Source: Torymus aiolomorphi
Lineage: Eukaryota > Arthropoda > Insecta > Hymenoptera > Torymidae
Reading direction: 5' to 3'
Assembly (NCBI GenBank): GCA_036365515.1
Contig: CM070873.1
Coordinates: 178,946,104 to 179,010,103 of the forward strand
Length of the DNA: 64,000 bases
The position numbers and the translations under genes were made by a program. Below, piece after piece: positions 62,736 to 64,000 of this stretch. The first letter of the stretch is position 1. Every line of letters begins with the position of its first letter. The notes under the pieces were generated by a model, which made no database searches, had not been told where the DNA came from, and saw only the letters and a program-made list of their open reading frames with translations.

Positions 62736-63550
62736 ATAGGGTCACTGTTTATTTTCCCTATGGTTGTTTGAGATGGCTTGGCCGACTTATATGTATATGC
62801 ATTTTTCCAATAACGTATAAAAGACCAATGCTTTTTTATATTACCACCCAAGTAATAGGCATATAAGACTAAGCTACATTTGACGAATCTTGCTATTTTC
62901 TTATAATGTAACTAATTGCATTTTGGCGTATTTTTATAAAGTACATTATCCTCAACAGAAGCAGATTGAATATCAATTAATTCAGCAGAAGACAATAGAA
63001 ATCATTTATAATTATTGCAAAATTCTATATTATTTGTGAAATAACTTTACATAATAAAGAGTTTTGATCGGTGCCAGTCTTTGATTAAAACAGCTTATTC
63101 GGTTTTGATTAATTTAATATTAATGGATTGCGAGTTTTCTATATGTAAAAGTACAAGCCATTGTTATATACAGTGAAAGAGAAAGCCGTAAGCTATATTT
63201 TAATGATCAAGTATATGTAAAAGTACAAGCCATTGTTATATACAGTGAAAGAGAAAGCCGTAAGCTATATTTTAATGATCAAGTAGCATTTAGCAATAAT
63301 GTATGGATTTCTTCTTTCCTTCTAAGTTATACAACAATAACTTATAATAATAAAAAAAAATGGAATCACTTATATTTATAGCCCAAGACACACACAACTG
63401 ATATTCAATTTTTGTTGTTGTTATGTCTCGGGTAGCAGTATGAAAGAACCCTGACATTTCATATGACTTTAAATCTGACTTTATCGCTGCTGTCCTTTCA
63501 ATACCATACTTATGTTTAACGAATAACATGTAAACCACTACTATCAAAAT
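62736..63550 (+). repeat. Third, diverged copy of the P3 arm segment
   Basis: It aligns with about 56,000-56,935 in the same orientation (GTTTGAGATrGCTTGGyCGAC, AATAATTTATTG-type spacing, GACAATAGAAAnCATTTATAA, TTATTCGGTTTTGnTTAATT). It is clearly more diverged than the two P3 arms are from each other and has lost the small open frame. A 72-bp tandem duplication is inserted at about 63,140-63,285. The solo-LTR site is empty. Confidence 0.75.
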
Positions 63551-63558
63551 ATCATATC

Positions 63559-64000
63559 TGTAACGTCCGTGTTACAATGTCGCGAAAACGATAAAGTTAG
63601 TAGGATAAATGTTCCAGTTTCGGTTTACGCCTACACTTAATAACCACGGGAGTAGGAACGCGTAAAAATATCTAATCGGACTGGTAAATTAAATAATGTT
63701 GATTCGCAATATTAATTAAGCGGCAAACGTCAGCGTCAGCACTCAATTAAAGAGACAAGAAAAGAGAAACGGATAGCGATCTAAAGAGATACTTACTTTG
63801 TGGCGGTTGCAGTTGGCTCGTTCCCTCAGTTAGCTCACAACAAATTATGTGATGTTTATTAATTGCATAAAGTTACATTAAACTGTTACACACTGATTGT
63901 AGTCGAGATATAATATCAACAATTATTCACGAGACTACAATAGGAGGAGCTTGATAAAAGTTACTAAGTTAATTCTGCTCGAAAATATTTTAAGTCAGCA
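63559..64000. other. Possible LTR edge or unrelated repeat, cut by window end
   Basis: Homology to the P3 arm stops just before TGTAACGTCCGTGTTACA at 63,559. This resembles the inverted end of the solo LTR (TGTTACGTCCGGGTTGCG), so an LTR could start here. No second end is available and there is no ORF. Confidence 0.3.

Noticed and set aside
1..64000. tRNA, rRNA and CRISPR arrays
   Set aside because: None recognised. Regular repeats here are tandem satellites without the spacer diversity of CRISPR, and the organism is eukaryotic.

Overview
The window looks like repeat-dense, AT-rich chromatin from an arthropod, most likely an insect. The mix of mariner, BEL/Pao, Ty3/Gypsy, R1-clade LINE, Helitron and Penelope-like elements fits that, but I cannot name the species. 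I found no intact host gene. The only host-derived coding matter is near the left end: a broken piece of a site-1 protease (MBTPS1)-like gene and a second decayed gene I do not recognise.

Three large inverted duplications (palindromes) organise the sequence. P1 (about 4,110-9,527) is a foldback-like structure of short modules; a mariner sits in one arm and a TTAA-flanked element at its centre. P2 (about 9,086-25,610) has two arms of about 8 kb around a spacer of about 0.6 kb. Each arm carries a Penelope-like (PLE) GIY-YIG endonuclease fragment, a short divergent ORF and a long tandem array. P3 (about 39,716-60,420) has arms of about 5-7 kb. Its centre holds hammerhead-bearing PLE-derived repeats with a 502-bp period, now split by an 8.1-kb Gypsy element (47,196-55,315). 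Because arm copies can be compared, several insertions have a visible empty site: the mariner, the TTAA element, a solo LTR, hairpin MITEs and a (TA)n-bounded element.

Between P2 and P3 lie a 49-bp tandem array, a 5'-truncated R1-clade LINE (27,261-28,476), a complete but coding-dead BEL/Pao element (28,722-36,271; TSD TTTGC), a broken coiled-coil-like ORF, several small elements bounded by (TA)n microsatellites, and a Helitron helicase fragment. To the right of P3 an ACGTGA-rich minisatellite is interrupted by a 5'-truncated PLE (60,606-61,944) with reverse-transcriptase and GIY-YIG domains and a 13-bp duplication. A third, diverged copy of part of the P3 arm and a possible LTR edge follow.

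The most notable signal is the set of minimal hammerhead ribozyme motifs in the PLE-related repeats. Stems I and II covary between two families. One family forms 502-bp hammerhead-to-hammerhead tandem units resembling retrozymes. In the other, a detached tail copy (40,271) starts exactly at the predicted cleavage site. The whole picture was read by eye; arm identities and assembly correctness need a dot plot and long reads.
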